Shown here: one piece after another, positions 5,218 through 11,519 of the stretch
Layout: every line of letters begins with the position of its first letter
Numbering within the stretch: position 1 is the first letter of the stretch
NCBI GenBank assembly: GCA_017849335.1
Contig: JAFIHP010000126.1
Coordinates: 1-11,519, forward strand
DNA from: Actinomycetales bacterium
GTDB taxonomy: Bacteria > Actinomycetota > Actinomycetes > S36-B12
Reading direction: 5' to 3'
Length of the DNA: 11,519 nucleotides
Notes under the pieces: model-generated
Told to the model about the DNA's origin: nothing
Database searches by the model: none
What the model saw: only the letters and a program-made list of their open reading frames with translations
Made by a program: the position numbers and the translations under genes

Positions 5218-6093
5218 TCAGGCGCGGGCGAGGGTGCCCAGGTACAGCTCGATGACCTTCGGGTCGTTCGCCAGCTCGGCACCGGTACCCGTGTAGGCGT
5301 TGCGTCCCTGGTCGAGCACGTAGCCCCGGTCGACGATCTGCAGGCAGCGTCGAGCGTTCTGCTCGACGATGATCACCGTGACACCGGACTTGTTGATGCT
5401 CTTCACGCGGACGAAGACCTCGTCCTGAAGTGCGGGGCTCAGGCCGGCGCTCGGCTCGTCGAGGAGCAGGACGCTCGGCTGCATCATCAGGGCCCGACCC
5501 ATCGCGACCATCTGTCGCTCGCCGCCGGACAGTGAGCCGGCACGCTGCTTGCGGCGCTCGCCCAGCGTCGGGAAGAGCTCGACGACCGCGTCGAAACGCT
5601 CGGGGAACGACTTGGGGTCCTGGTAGGCGCCCATCTGCATGTTCTCCTCGATCGTCAATGAGGGGAACACGTTGTTGGTCTGGGGGACGAATCCCACGCC
5701 GCGGCGCACCAGCTGGTCGGCCCGCAGGTTGGTGATGTCCTCGTCGCGCAGGAGAACCGCGCCGGACGTGATGGACACGAGTCCGAACAGCGCCTTGAGC
5801 AACGTCGACTTCCCGGCGCCGTTCGGCCCGATGATCCCGACGAGCTCGCCCTGCTTGGCGTACAGGTCGGAGCCGTTGAGGATGTTCACCCCGGGGAAGT
5901 AGCCCGCGACCAGCTGGTCGGCGCGGATCAACGCGCCGACGGCCTCGGACTGGTGGATCTGCTCGGCGGTCGCGTGGTGCGCGGTTCGCGTGTGCGCGGC
6001 GTTGACGTCCAGCTCGGAGATGAACTCGTTGATGTCGTCCGGGCTGCCGGGCTCGGGCAGGTCGCTCGGGTCGTAGTGCTCCTGGGACGTCAT
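5218..6093 (-). CDS. livF: Branched-chain amino acid ABC transporter ATP-binding protein LivF
   Basis: 291 residues. Walker A GPNGAGKS (89-96), Q-loop Q138, signature LSGGE (188-192), Walker B VLLLDEP (208-214) and VEQN (243-246), the Gln form usual in LivF where LivG has His. It hydrolyses ATP with LivG to drive uptake through LivHM. The protein carries a non-conserved acidic N-terminal extension of about 55 residues (rich in D, E, P and His) that E. coli LivF (about 237 residues) lacks. Start: ATG at 6093 overlaps the livG stop as ATGA, with GGAGGG just upstream, so the two genes are translationally coupled. An open frame running further upstream to 6570 only reads through livG in another frame. 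Last gene of the operon; palindrome copy 2 follows. Confidence 0.96.
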   Translation of the reverse strand: MTSQEHYDPSDLPEPGSPDDINEFISELDVNAAHTRTAHHATAEQIHQSEAVGALIRADQLVAGYFPGVNILNGSDLYAKQGELVGIIGPNGAGKSTLLKALFGLVSITSGAVLLRDEDITNLRADQLVRRGVGFVPQTNNVFPSLTIEENMQMGAYQDPKSFPERFDAVVELFPTLGERRKQRAGSLSGGERQMVAMGRALMMQPSVLLLDEPSAGLSPALQDEVFVRVKSINKSGVTVIIVEQNARRCLQIVDRGYVLDQGRNAYTGTGAELANDPKVIELYLGTLARA

Positions 6094-6992
6094 GCCTGCC
6101 CTCCGTCCGTGGTCAAGGACTCCCCGGACTCCGTGAGCGCCTTGTCGTGGTGGGCGCCGAGGTAGGCGTCGATGACGGCCTGATCCTTCATGACGGCGGA
6201 CGGCGGTCCCTCGGCGATGATCTTGCCCTGGGCCATCACGATGACCCAGTCGCTGATGTCGTGGACCATGTCCATGTCGTGCTCGACGAACAGGACGGTT
6301 GCGCCCTCCTCGCGCATGCCCTTGATGTGCCGGAGGAGGCTCTGCGTCAGGGCCGGGTTGACGCCCGCCATCGGCTCGTCGAGCATGATCAGCTCCGGCC
6401 CGGTCATGAGGGCACGGGCCATCTCCAGCAGCTTGCGCTGCCCGCCGGAGAGCGATCCGGCGTAGTCGTCCTGCTTCGGCAGCATCGAGAACCGCTCCAG
6501 CAGCTCCCGTGCGCGCGCCGTCACCGCTGTCTCCTGGTCGCGCCACAGGAAGGGGAGCGCGGACGCCCACACGCGTTCACCGCGCTGCCCGCGGGCGCCG
6601 AGGCGCATGTTGTCGAGCACGGTCATGCGGCTGAGGGCCTTGGTCAGCTGGAAGGTCCGCACCATGCCGAGGCGGGCGACCTTGTGCGGGGCCACGCCGG
6701 CGAGCGGCGTGCCGTTGAACGTCCAGTTCCCGCTGTCGGGGGTGTCGAACCCGGTGAGTAGGTTGAAGAACGTGGTCTTGCCGGCCCCGTTGGGGCCGAT
6801 GAGGGCGGTGATCGATCCCCGTTGGATCTCGACGTGGTCGACGTCGACCGCGGCGAGGCCGCCGAACCGTCGGACGACATCGTCTGCGACCACCACGGGG
6901 TCCGGCTTGCTGACGCCGGGGGAGTGCGCGACGTCGGCGAGCGCCGCGACCGCTGCCTGCGCCCGCGGCCCGGAGCCTGAGCTATCGGCCAT
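6090..6992 (-). CDS. livG: Branched-chain amino acid ABC transporter ATP-binding protein LivG
   Basis: 300 residues. Walker A GPNGAGKT (66-73), Q-loop Q115, signature LSGGQ (181-185), Walker B LIMLDEP (201-207) and H-loop H238 in VEHDMDMV. The long insert between Walker A and the signature (around 133-160) is typical of LivG. An N-terminal extension of about 30 residues is Ala/Ser-rich. It pairs with LivF as the second ATPase under the LivHM channel. The start at 6992 lies inside the end of livM (11-nt overlap) and has a GGAG site 10 nt upstream within livM; the stop overlaps livF by ATGA. These overlaps indicate coupled translation from one mRNA. Confidence 0.96.
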   Translation of the reverse strand: MADSSGSGPRAQAAVAALADVAHSPGVSKPDPVVVADDVVRRFGGLAAVDVDHVEIQRGSITALIGPNGAGKTTFFNLLTGFDTPDSGNWTFNGTPLAGVAPHKVARLGMVRTFQLTKALSRMTVLDNMRLGARGQRGERVWASALPFLWRDQETAVTARARELLERFSMLPKQDDYAGSLSGGQRKLLEMARALMTGPELIMLDEPMAGVNPALTQSLLRHIKGMREEGATVLFVEHDMDMVHDISDWVIVMAQGKIIAEGPPSAVMKDQAVIDAYLGAHHDKALTESGESLTTDGGQA

Positions 6993-7968
6993 CGAGCGCC
7001 AGCTCCTTCCGGTCGCCGAAGATGCCTTGCGGTCTGAAGATCATCAACGCCATCAGCCCGAGACCGACGAGGATGAAGCGGATGGGACCGACGTCGGTCG
7101 GCTGCAGGAAGTCGATCCATCCCGCGGCGATCGCCTGGTTGAGCAGCTCCCCGACGAAGACGAGCAGGAACCAGAAGATGATCGTCCCGGCGATCGGTCC
7201 GAAGACGCGGGCCGCACCGCCGAGCAGCACGATCGTGTACGCGAAGAAGGTCACGTCCGGCACGAAGTTGTCCGGCTGGACGGACTGCTTGGCGATGGCC
7301 CAGACGATGCCGCCGATGGCGCCGAGCATGCCGCCGATGGCCAGTGCCTGCATCTTGTACCAGTAGGTGTTCTTCCCGAGGGAGACGACGGCGTGCTCGT
7401 CCTCCCGGATGCCCTTGATGACGCGGCCCCAGGGACTGCGGACGAGCAGCCACACGCCCAGCGTGAGCAGCGCCACGAGCGCCCAGCCGACGCACGCGAC
7501 CCACAGGTCCTGCCGGGTGAACGCCAGGAACGGGAGACTGATGTCCTGCGGGAAGGGGTTCAGGTCGTGGAACTCCTGGCCCATCTTTCCGTTGATGCCG
7601 TTGACGCCGCCGAGGGTGTCGCGCAGGGCGATGGACCGGACGACGAGCCGGATGATCTCGCTCGCGGCGATCGTGACGATGGCCAGGTAGTCGGCGCGCA
7701 GGCGCAGGGTCGGGATGCCCAGGATCAGGGCGAGGGCGATCGCGCCGAGGAGGCCGACGAGGATCGCCAGCCACAGGTTCATGCCGAGCGTCACGACGAT
7801 CACGCCGATGGAGTAGGCACCGACGGCCACGAAGGCGACCTGGCCGAAGTTCAGCAACCCCGCGTAGCCGAACTGCATGTTCACGCCCATGGCGGCCAGG
7901 CAGTAGATGATCGCCGTGACGCCGATCGCCTGGGTGACCGACTGGCTCAGGACGAAGCCGAAATCCAT
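6982..7968 (-). CDS. livM: Branched-chain amino acid ABC transporter permease LivM
   Basis: 328 residues, strongly hydrophobic with about eight to ten predicted membrane spans. Diagnostic segments are GYAGLLNFGQVAF (34-46), the LRADYLAIVTIAASEIIR motif (about 90-107), the cytoplasmic coupling loop GRVIKGIREDE, followed by a Gly-rich span (GGMLGAIGG), LGGAARVFGPIAGT, and RPQGIFGDR near the C-terminus. It forms half of the membrane channel with LivH. No long N-terminal domain is present. The start ATG is 3 nt after the livH stop codon with a weak GGTGGGA upstream; coupling to livH translation is likely. It overlaps livG by 11 nt. Confidence 0.96.
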   Translation of the reverse strand: MDFGFVLSQSVTQAIGVTAIIYCLAAMGVNMQFGYAGLLNFGQVAFVAVGAYSIGVIVVTLGMNLWLAILVGLLGAIALALILGIPTLRLRADYLAIVTIAASEIIRLVVRSIALRDTLGGVNGINGKMGQEFHDLNPFPQDISLPFLAFTRQDLWVACVGWALVALLTLGVWLLVRSPWGRVIKGIREDEHAVVSLGKNTYWYKMQALAIGGMLGAIGGIVWAIAKQSVQPDNFVPDVTFFAYTIVLLGGAARVFGPIAGTIIFWFLLVFVGELLNQAIAAGWIDFLQPTDVGPIRFILVGLGLMALMIFRPQGIFGDRKELALDGR

Positions 7969-7971
7969 GGC

Positions 7972-9255
7972 CTATCCCACCCTCTCGCGACGTCCGAGGA
8001 TGCCCTGCGGACGGACCAGCAGGATGACGATCATCAAGAACAGCGCACCGACGGTCTTCATCTCGGTGGGGATCACCAGCGTCGAGAGCTGGATGAACAG
8101 GCCGACCACGATCGACCCGACGAGGGCGCCGTACACGGTGCCGAGTCCGCCCAGCGTGACGGCCGCGAACATGATGAGCAGCAGCCGCTGGCCCATGTTC
8201 CACTGGACGTTCTGGGTCATCCCGAGGTAGATGCCGGCGAACGCGGCGAGGCCGGCGCCCAGGGTCCACACGACCGAGATGACCCGCTCCACGTCGATGC
8301 CGGTCGCCGAGGCCAGTGCGGGGTTGTCCGACACGGCTCTCGTGGCCTTGCCGATGCGCGAGCGCTGCAGCCACAGCACCGTCGCGCCTAGGAGCACGAT
8401 CGAGATCCCGGCGAGGATCAGCGCCTTCGGCGTCACGCTGACCGGGCCGATCTCGATGCCCGCCTGGCCCGCGAACTGCTCGTAGGTGCGGGGGCCGCCC
8501 TTGAAGAAGAGCAGGATCGTGTACCGCAGCGTGATCGCGAGGCCGATCGTGACGACCATCGCCGGGATGAGCCCGGTGCGCCGGCGGCGAAGCGGGCGCC
8601 ACAGGATGCGGTTCTGGCCCCAGCCCCACAGGAAGGCGCTGATGACGACGGCGATCGGCGCGGCGAAGACGATGTTGACGCCGAGCTCGTTGATGACGAT
8701 CGCCGTGAACGCGCCGAGCGTGAGCAGCTCGCCGTGCGAGAAGTTCGTCAGCCCGGTCGTGCCGAAGATGAGGTTCAGGCCCACCGCGCCGAGGGCGATC
8801 ATGATGCCGAGCAGCAGGCCGTCGACCACGAGCTGGGCGATCTGGCCGGCGCCGCCTCCGCCGCCGTCCTCCGTGCCGGCGTCGGTCTGCCCGTCAGCGC
8901 CGAGGTTGAACAGGATCCGCTTCGTGCCGGACAGCACGTTGATCTGCCGGCTGGCCTCGGCGGCGCTCGCGAGCGTGACACCGGCCGGGAGGGTCTTCTC
9001 GTCGAGCGTGACCGTGTAGGTCCCGCCCTTGGGGATCGCGACGAGGAAGACGCCGTCGGCGCCGGAGGTCGCCTGCTGGTTGAACCCGTCCGTCGAGGTC
9101 ACGGTGACCACGACGCCCGCGACGGGCTTGCCGTCCGGCGTCTTCAGTGTGCCGGTGATGCCGTTGTCGGCAGCCTGCGCCGTGGGCGCGAACAGCATCC
9201 CGAGCGCGACCAGCAGCGCCGCCAGGAGTGAGAGCCCCGCCAGGCGCTGCCGCAT
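7972..9255 (-). CDS. livH: LivH permease with N-terminal signal peptide and extracellular beta domain
   Basis: 427 residues from the ATG at 9255. That start is preferred over an in-frame TTG at 9285 because GGAGGGAG lies just before it and the signal peptide begins there. Residues 1-28 form a signal peptide ending in AQA. Residues about 30-118 form a domain resembling carboxypeptidase regulatory-like/Ig-like beta folds (GITGTLKTPDGKPVAGVVVTV, DGVFLVAIPKGGTYTVTLDE). A Gly-rich linker (about 130-137) leads to the LivH permease (138-427), with NFSHGEL (171-177), the coupling loop SRIGKATRAVSDNPALA and RPQGILGRRE at the end. Ordinary LivH (about 300 residues) lacks the leader. The added domain should sit outside the cell where the SBP docks (inference). 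I recall similar fusions in other actinobacterial LivH proteins. First gene of the operon. Confidence 0.94.
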   Translation of the reverse strand: MRQRLAGLSLLAALLVALGMLFAPTAQAADNGITGTLKTPDGKPVAGVVVTVTSTDGFNQQATSGADGVFLVAIPKGGTYTVTLDEKTLPAGVTLASAAEASRQINVLSGTKRILFNLGADGQTDAGTEDGGGGGAGQIAQLVVDGLLLGIMIALGAVGLNLIFGTTGLTNFSHGELLTLGAFTAIVINELGVNIVFAAPIAVVISAFLWGWGQNRILWRPLRRRRTGLIPAMVVTIGLAITLRYTILLFFKGGPRTYEQFAGQAGIEIGPVSVTPKALILAGISIVLLGATVLWLQRSRIGKATRAVSDNPALASATGIDVERVISVVWTLGAGLAAFAGIYLGMTQNVQWNMGQRLLLIMFAAVTLGGLGTVYGALVGSIVVGLFIQLSTLVIPTEMKTVGALFLMIVILLVRPQGILGRRERVG

Positions 9256-9324
9256 CCGGGCTCCCTCCGCCGAGATGTCCGTCAAGGCGCCCGCCGGCCC
9301 GCTGGCCGGCTGGACGTTCGCGGC

Positions 9325-9355
9325 AGCATAGCCACGAAAACGACGCTGATGCGTC
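9325..9355 (-). promoter_or_regulatory. Candidate livHMGF promoter and palindromic operator
   Basis: On the minus strand TATGCT (9325-9330) fits a -10 box and would give a leader of about 60 nt before livH. The inverted repeat GACGC-N4-GCGTC (9342-9355) covers the position expected for -35, which has no good hexamer. A regulator bound there could govern livHMGF. No GTNAC cluster like that before SBP2 is present here. Confidence 0.35.
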
Positions 9356-9373
9356 TGTTATGTGAACGAGAGG

Positions 9374-9775
9374 CTACGTCGGCCGGATGAGGCAGGTGAG
9401 GCGGCCGGTGCAGACGGCTCGCCCCTGCTCGTCGGTGACGCGCACCTCGTACGACGTCACGGTCCGTCCCAGCGACAGGGGTCCGGCGACCGCGGTGACG
9501 ATCCCGTCGCGGGCGCCGCGGTGGTGCGTGCACGAGATGTCCAGGCCGACAACGGCCATGTCCGGTCCGGCGTGCAGCGCGGCCCCGATCGAACCCGCCG
9601 TCTCGACGAGCACGGCGCTGGCGCCGCCGTGCAGCAGCCCGAACGGCTGGGTGTTGCCCTCGACCGGCATGGTCAGCACGACGCGCTCCGGAGCGGCCTC
9701 GACGATCGTGATCCCCATGCGCTCGCCCAGGGCGCCGATCGGGACGAGCTCCGGCGGGACGGATCCGAGTGTCAT
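9374..9775 (-). CDS. Hotdog-fold acyl-CoA thioesterase, MenI/YdiI-like
   Basis: 133 residues, a single hotdog domain of the PaaI/YdiI type. The active-site segment QPFGLLHGGASAVLVETAGS holds Q43, H49-G50-G51 and E58. Their spacing equals that of Q48, H54 and E63 in E. coli YdiI (MenI), the 1,4-dihydroxy-2-naphthoyl-CoA hydrolase of menaquinone synthesis, and of the related EntH. Hydrolysis of DHNA-CoA or another aromatic acyl-CoA in the cytoplasm is therefore likely; the exact substrate is not fixed by sequence. No other menaquinone gene is nearby. The start ATG has no Shine-Dalgarno but a TATGCT -10 box ends 6 nt upstream, so the gene is probably leaderless. It stands 118 nt before livH on the same strand and is divergent from polA. 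Confidence 0.88.
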   Translation of the reverse strand: MTLGSVPPELVPIGALGERMGITIVEAAPERVVLTMPVEGNTQPFGLLHGGASAVLVETAGSIGAALHAGPDMAVVGLDISCTHHRGARDGIVTAVAGPLSLGRTVTSYEVRVTDEQGRAVCTGRLTCLIRPT

Positions 9776-9781
9776 GGCGCG

Positions 9782-9791
9782 AGCATAGGAT
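9782..9791. promoter_or_regulatory. Overlapping divergent leaderless promoters (thioesterase / polA)
   Basis: The 22-bp gap between the two divergent start codons holds two -10 boxes sharing two bases: TATGCT on the minus strand (9782-9787) for the thioesterase and TAGGAT on the plus strand (9786-9791) for polA. Each ends 6 nt before its start codon, so both genes would be leaderless. RNA polymerase could not open both at once, so mutual exclusion is expected. Each -35 region would lie inside the other gene. Confidence 0.6.
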
Positions 9792-9797
9792 CTCGAC

Positions 9798-11519
9798 GTG
9801 TCCGCCCCGCGTCTTCTCCTGCTCGACGGTCACTCCCTGGCGTACCGCGCGTTCTACGCGTTGCCGGTCGAGAACTTCTCCACGACGACCGGCCAGGCGA
9901 CCAACGCGGTGTACGGGTTCACGTCGATGCTGATCAACGTCCTGCGCGACGAGCGCCCGACGCACGTCCTCGTCGCGTTCGACGTGTCCCGGCGGTCCTT
10001 CCGCACCGAGGAGTACCCGGAGTACAAGGCGAACCGCTCCAGCTCGCCGGCGGAGTTCGCTGGTCAGGTCGAGCTGGTCAAGCAGGTCCTGACGGCGCTG
10101 GGCATCCCCGTGCTGGCGGTGGAGGGCTACGAGGCCGACGACATCATTGCGACCGCCGTGCGACGCAGCGGCGAACCGGACGCGGTCGCGGACGGGCCGA
10201 TGGAGGTGGAGATCGTCACGGGCGACCGCGACGCGTTCCAGCTCGTCAGCGACCGTGTGACCGTGCTCTACCCGCGCAAGGGGGTCAGCGACCTCGCGCG
10301 CATGACGCCGTCCGCCGTTGCCGAGAAGTACGGGCTGACCCCCGACCAGTACCCGGACTTCGCCGCCTTGCGCGGCGACCCGAGCGACAACCTCCCCGGC
10401 ATCCCGGGAGTCGGCGAGAAGACCGCCACCAAGTGGATCACGCAGTTCGGCTCGCTCGACGCGCTCGTCGACCGGGTCGACGAGGTCGGGGGCAAGGCGG
10501 GCGACGCCCTGCGGGCGGCACTGCCGCAGGTGCTGGTGAACCGGCGGCTCACCGCCCTCGACGCGGACGTGCCGATCGAGATCGACCTCGAGGCGGCCGC
10601 GTTCGAGCCGTGGGACCGTGCCGACGTCGACCAGTTGTTCGACACCTTGCAGTTCCGCGCGCTCCGCGAGCGGCTGGAGGCGGTCCGACCCGGGGGCGGC
10701 TCGGACGTCGACCTCTCGGCGGAGCCGGCCGACGTGGTCCCGTCCGCTGCGCTCGTCGGCGCCGAGGTCGGGGCGTGGCTGTCGGCGGCGCAGGGCACTG
10801 CCGCGGTGGTCGCGCGCGTGTCGGCCTCACGCGGCCGTGCGTCGATCGAGCGGGCGGTCGTGCTCGACGACCGGGGGACCGCTGGGGTCGTGGACGCCGC
10901 GGATCCCGTCGCTGCCGCGGCTCTGCTCGACTGGCTCGCCGACCCGGGCGCGCCCAAGACGGTGCACGACGCGAAGCTCCTGGCCCTCGCCGTGGCCTCG
11001 GCCGGCCGGCGGCTGCGCGGTCTGGTCTGCGACACGGCGCTCGCGGCGTATCTCGACGCCCCGGGGCAGCGGGGCTTCTCCCTCAACGACGTCGCGCAGC
11101 GCGTGCTCGGCGTCGAGGTCGCACCGGCGGCCGCCACCGACCAGCTCGCCCTCGACACCCTGGACGGCGAGGGAGACGGTCCCGCGCTGGCGGCGGAGGC
11201 CGCGATCGTCCGCGACCTGACCCGCACGCTGACCGAGCGGTTGGCCGAGCGCGGTCTCCTCGCGCTGCTCGCCGACGTCGAGCTGCCGTTGGTCACCGTT
11301 CTCGCGGCCATGGAGCACGCCGGCATCGCGCTGGACGTCCCGGGACTGCGGGCGCTGTCGGCGGAGTTCGGGTCCGACATGCGGGCCGCCGAGGAGCACG
11401 CGCACGAGGTCGTCGGCAGGTCGTTCAACCTCGGCTCCCCGAAGCAGCTGCAGGAGATCCTGTTCGACCAGATGCACCTGCCGAAGACGAAGAAGATCAA
11501 GACGGGGTACACCACCGAC
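9798..11519 (+). CDS. polA: DNA polymerase I, 5' part (runs off window)
   Basis: 574 codons are visible, open to the window edge; actinobacterial PolA is usually about 900 residues. The N-terminal 5'-3' exonuclease (flap nuclease) domain is intact: LLLLDGHSLAYRAFYAL (D10), AFDVSRRSFRTE, EYKANR, EGYEADDI (D114, D115), VTGDRDAFQL (D143, D145) and GDPSDNLPGIPGVGEKTA (from 193). The middle domain (about 330-470) has the 3'-5' proofreading fold but no DxE in its first strand (AAVVARVS) and HDAKLL where the second motif should be, so proofreading should be absent, as is usual in this phylum. The polymerase domain begins around 480, with SPKQLQEILFD and LPKTKKIKTGYTTD at the edge. Start: GTG at 9798 follows a TAGGAT box by 6 nt (leaderless). 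It removes primers and fills gaps in replication and repair. Confidence 0.96.
   Translation, partial: MSAPRLLLLDGHSLAYRAFYALPVENFSTTTGQATNAVYGFTSMLINVLRDERPTHVLVAFDVSRRSFRTEEYPEYKANRSSSPAEFAGQVELVKQVLTALGIPVLAVEGYEADDIIATAVRRSGEPDAVADGPMEVEIVTGDRDAFQLVSDRVTVLYPRKGVSDLARMTPSAVAEKYGLTPDQYPDFAALRGDPSDNLPGIPGVGEKTATKWITQFGSLDALVDRVDEVGGKAGDALRAALPQVLVNRRLTALDADVPIEIDLEAAAFEPWDRADVDQLFDTLQFRALRERLEAVRPGGGSDVDLSAEPADVVPSAALVGAEVGAWLSAAQGTAAVVARVSASRGRASIERAVVLDDRGTAGVVDAADPVAAAALLDWLADPGAPKTVHDAKLLALAVASAGRRLRGLVCDTALAAYLDAPGQRGFSLNDVAQRVLGVEVAPAAATDQLALDTLDGEGDGPALAAEAAIVRDLTRTLTERLAERGLLALLADVELPLVTVLAAMEHAGIALDVPGLRALSAEFGSDMRAAEEHAHEVVGRSFNLGSPKQLQEILFDQMHLPKTKKIKTGYTTD

Noticed and set aside
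6607..8391. 594-codon open frame on the plus strand
   Set aside because: It lies antisense to livG, livM and livH, whose motifs are clear; its composition (runs of D, E, H, R, Q) is the usual shadow of high-GC coding DNA.
9256..9285. TTG start for livH at 9285
   Set aside because: The ATG at 9255 has a strong ribosome site and begins the signal peptide directly.
10792..11210. Loss of PolA proofreading residues as a novel feature
   Set aside because: Degenerate 3'-5' exonuclease motifs are usual in actinobacterial PolA.
10268..11515. 415-codon open frame on the minus strand
   Set aside because: It is antisense to polA, whose motifs run through the whole interval; the Ser/Arg/Ala-rich translation is a shadow.

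Overview
The window is high-GC DNA with actinobacterial hallmarks: several leaderless genes with a TAnnnT -10 box 6-7 nt before the start codon, PolA with a degenerate proofreading domain, a PdtaR-type ANTAR regulator, and Liv permeases of the actinobacterial kind. A member of Micrococcales (Cellulomonas-like) is my best guess; genus is not proven by the sequence.

Layout, left to right: the start of a lipoprotein gene (minus, cut by the window edge); a tRNA with a Leu CAA anticodon but a short variable arm (minus); pdtaR (plus, leaderless); two substrate-binding lipoproteins (SBPs) of the branched-chain amino acid ABC class (plus, 1095-2486 and 2631-3992), the second preceded by a cluster of GTNAC half-sites and followed by a strong hairpin terminator; a predicted AbiEi-like/DUF559-type nuclease gene (minus) flanked by two copies of a 60-bp palindromic repeat; a tightly packed livHMGF permease/ATPase operon (minus, 9255 down to 5218); a MenI/YdiI-like hotdog thioesterase (minus); and the first 574 codons of polA (plus), running off the right edge. 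The SBP genes and livHMGF converge on the nuclease/palindrome module, and together could supply a complete branched-chain or related amino acid importer: lipoprotein receptors, LivH/LivM membrane channel, LivG/LivF ATPases.

The most striking observation is that the first SBP (1095-2486) appears to be circularly permuted relative to the second. After its lipoprotein signal and linker it begins with the segment matching the C-terminal third of an ordinary SBP (SBP2 residues 285 to about 438), then a roughly 20-residue linker, then the segment matching SBP2 residues 63-284, where it stops. The junctions are clean, the reading frame is intact, and the ordinary copy lies next door. A cysteine pair (C60/C360) that could tie the natural N-terminus of SBP2 to its C-terminal region is missing from the permuted copy, while a second pair is kept.

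Other points of interest are five GTNAC half-sites before SBP2 (GlnR-like), the palindrome-flanked nuclease gene, the tRNA with class I shape and Leu anticodon, overlapping divergent leaderless promoters between the thioesterase and polA, and a signal peptide plus extracellular beta domain fused in front of LivH.
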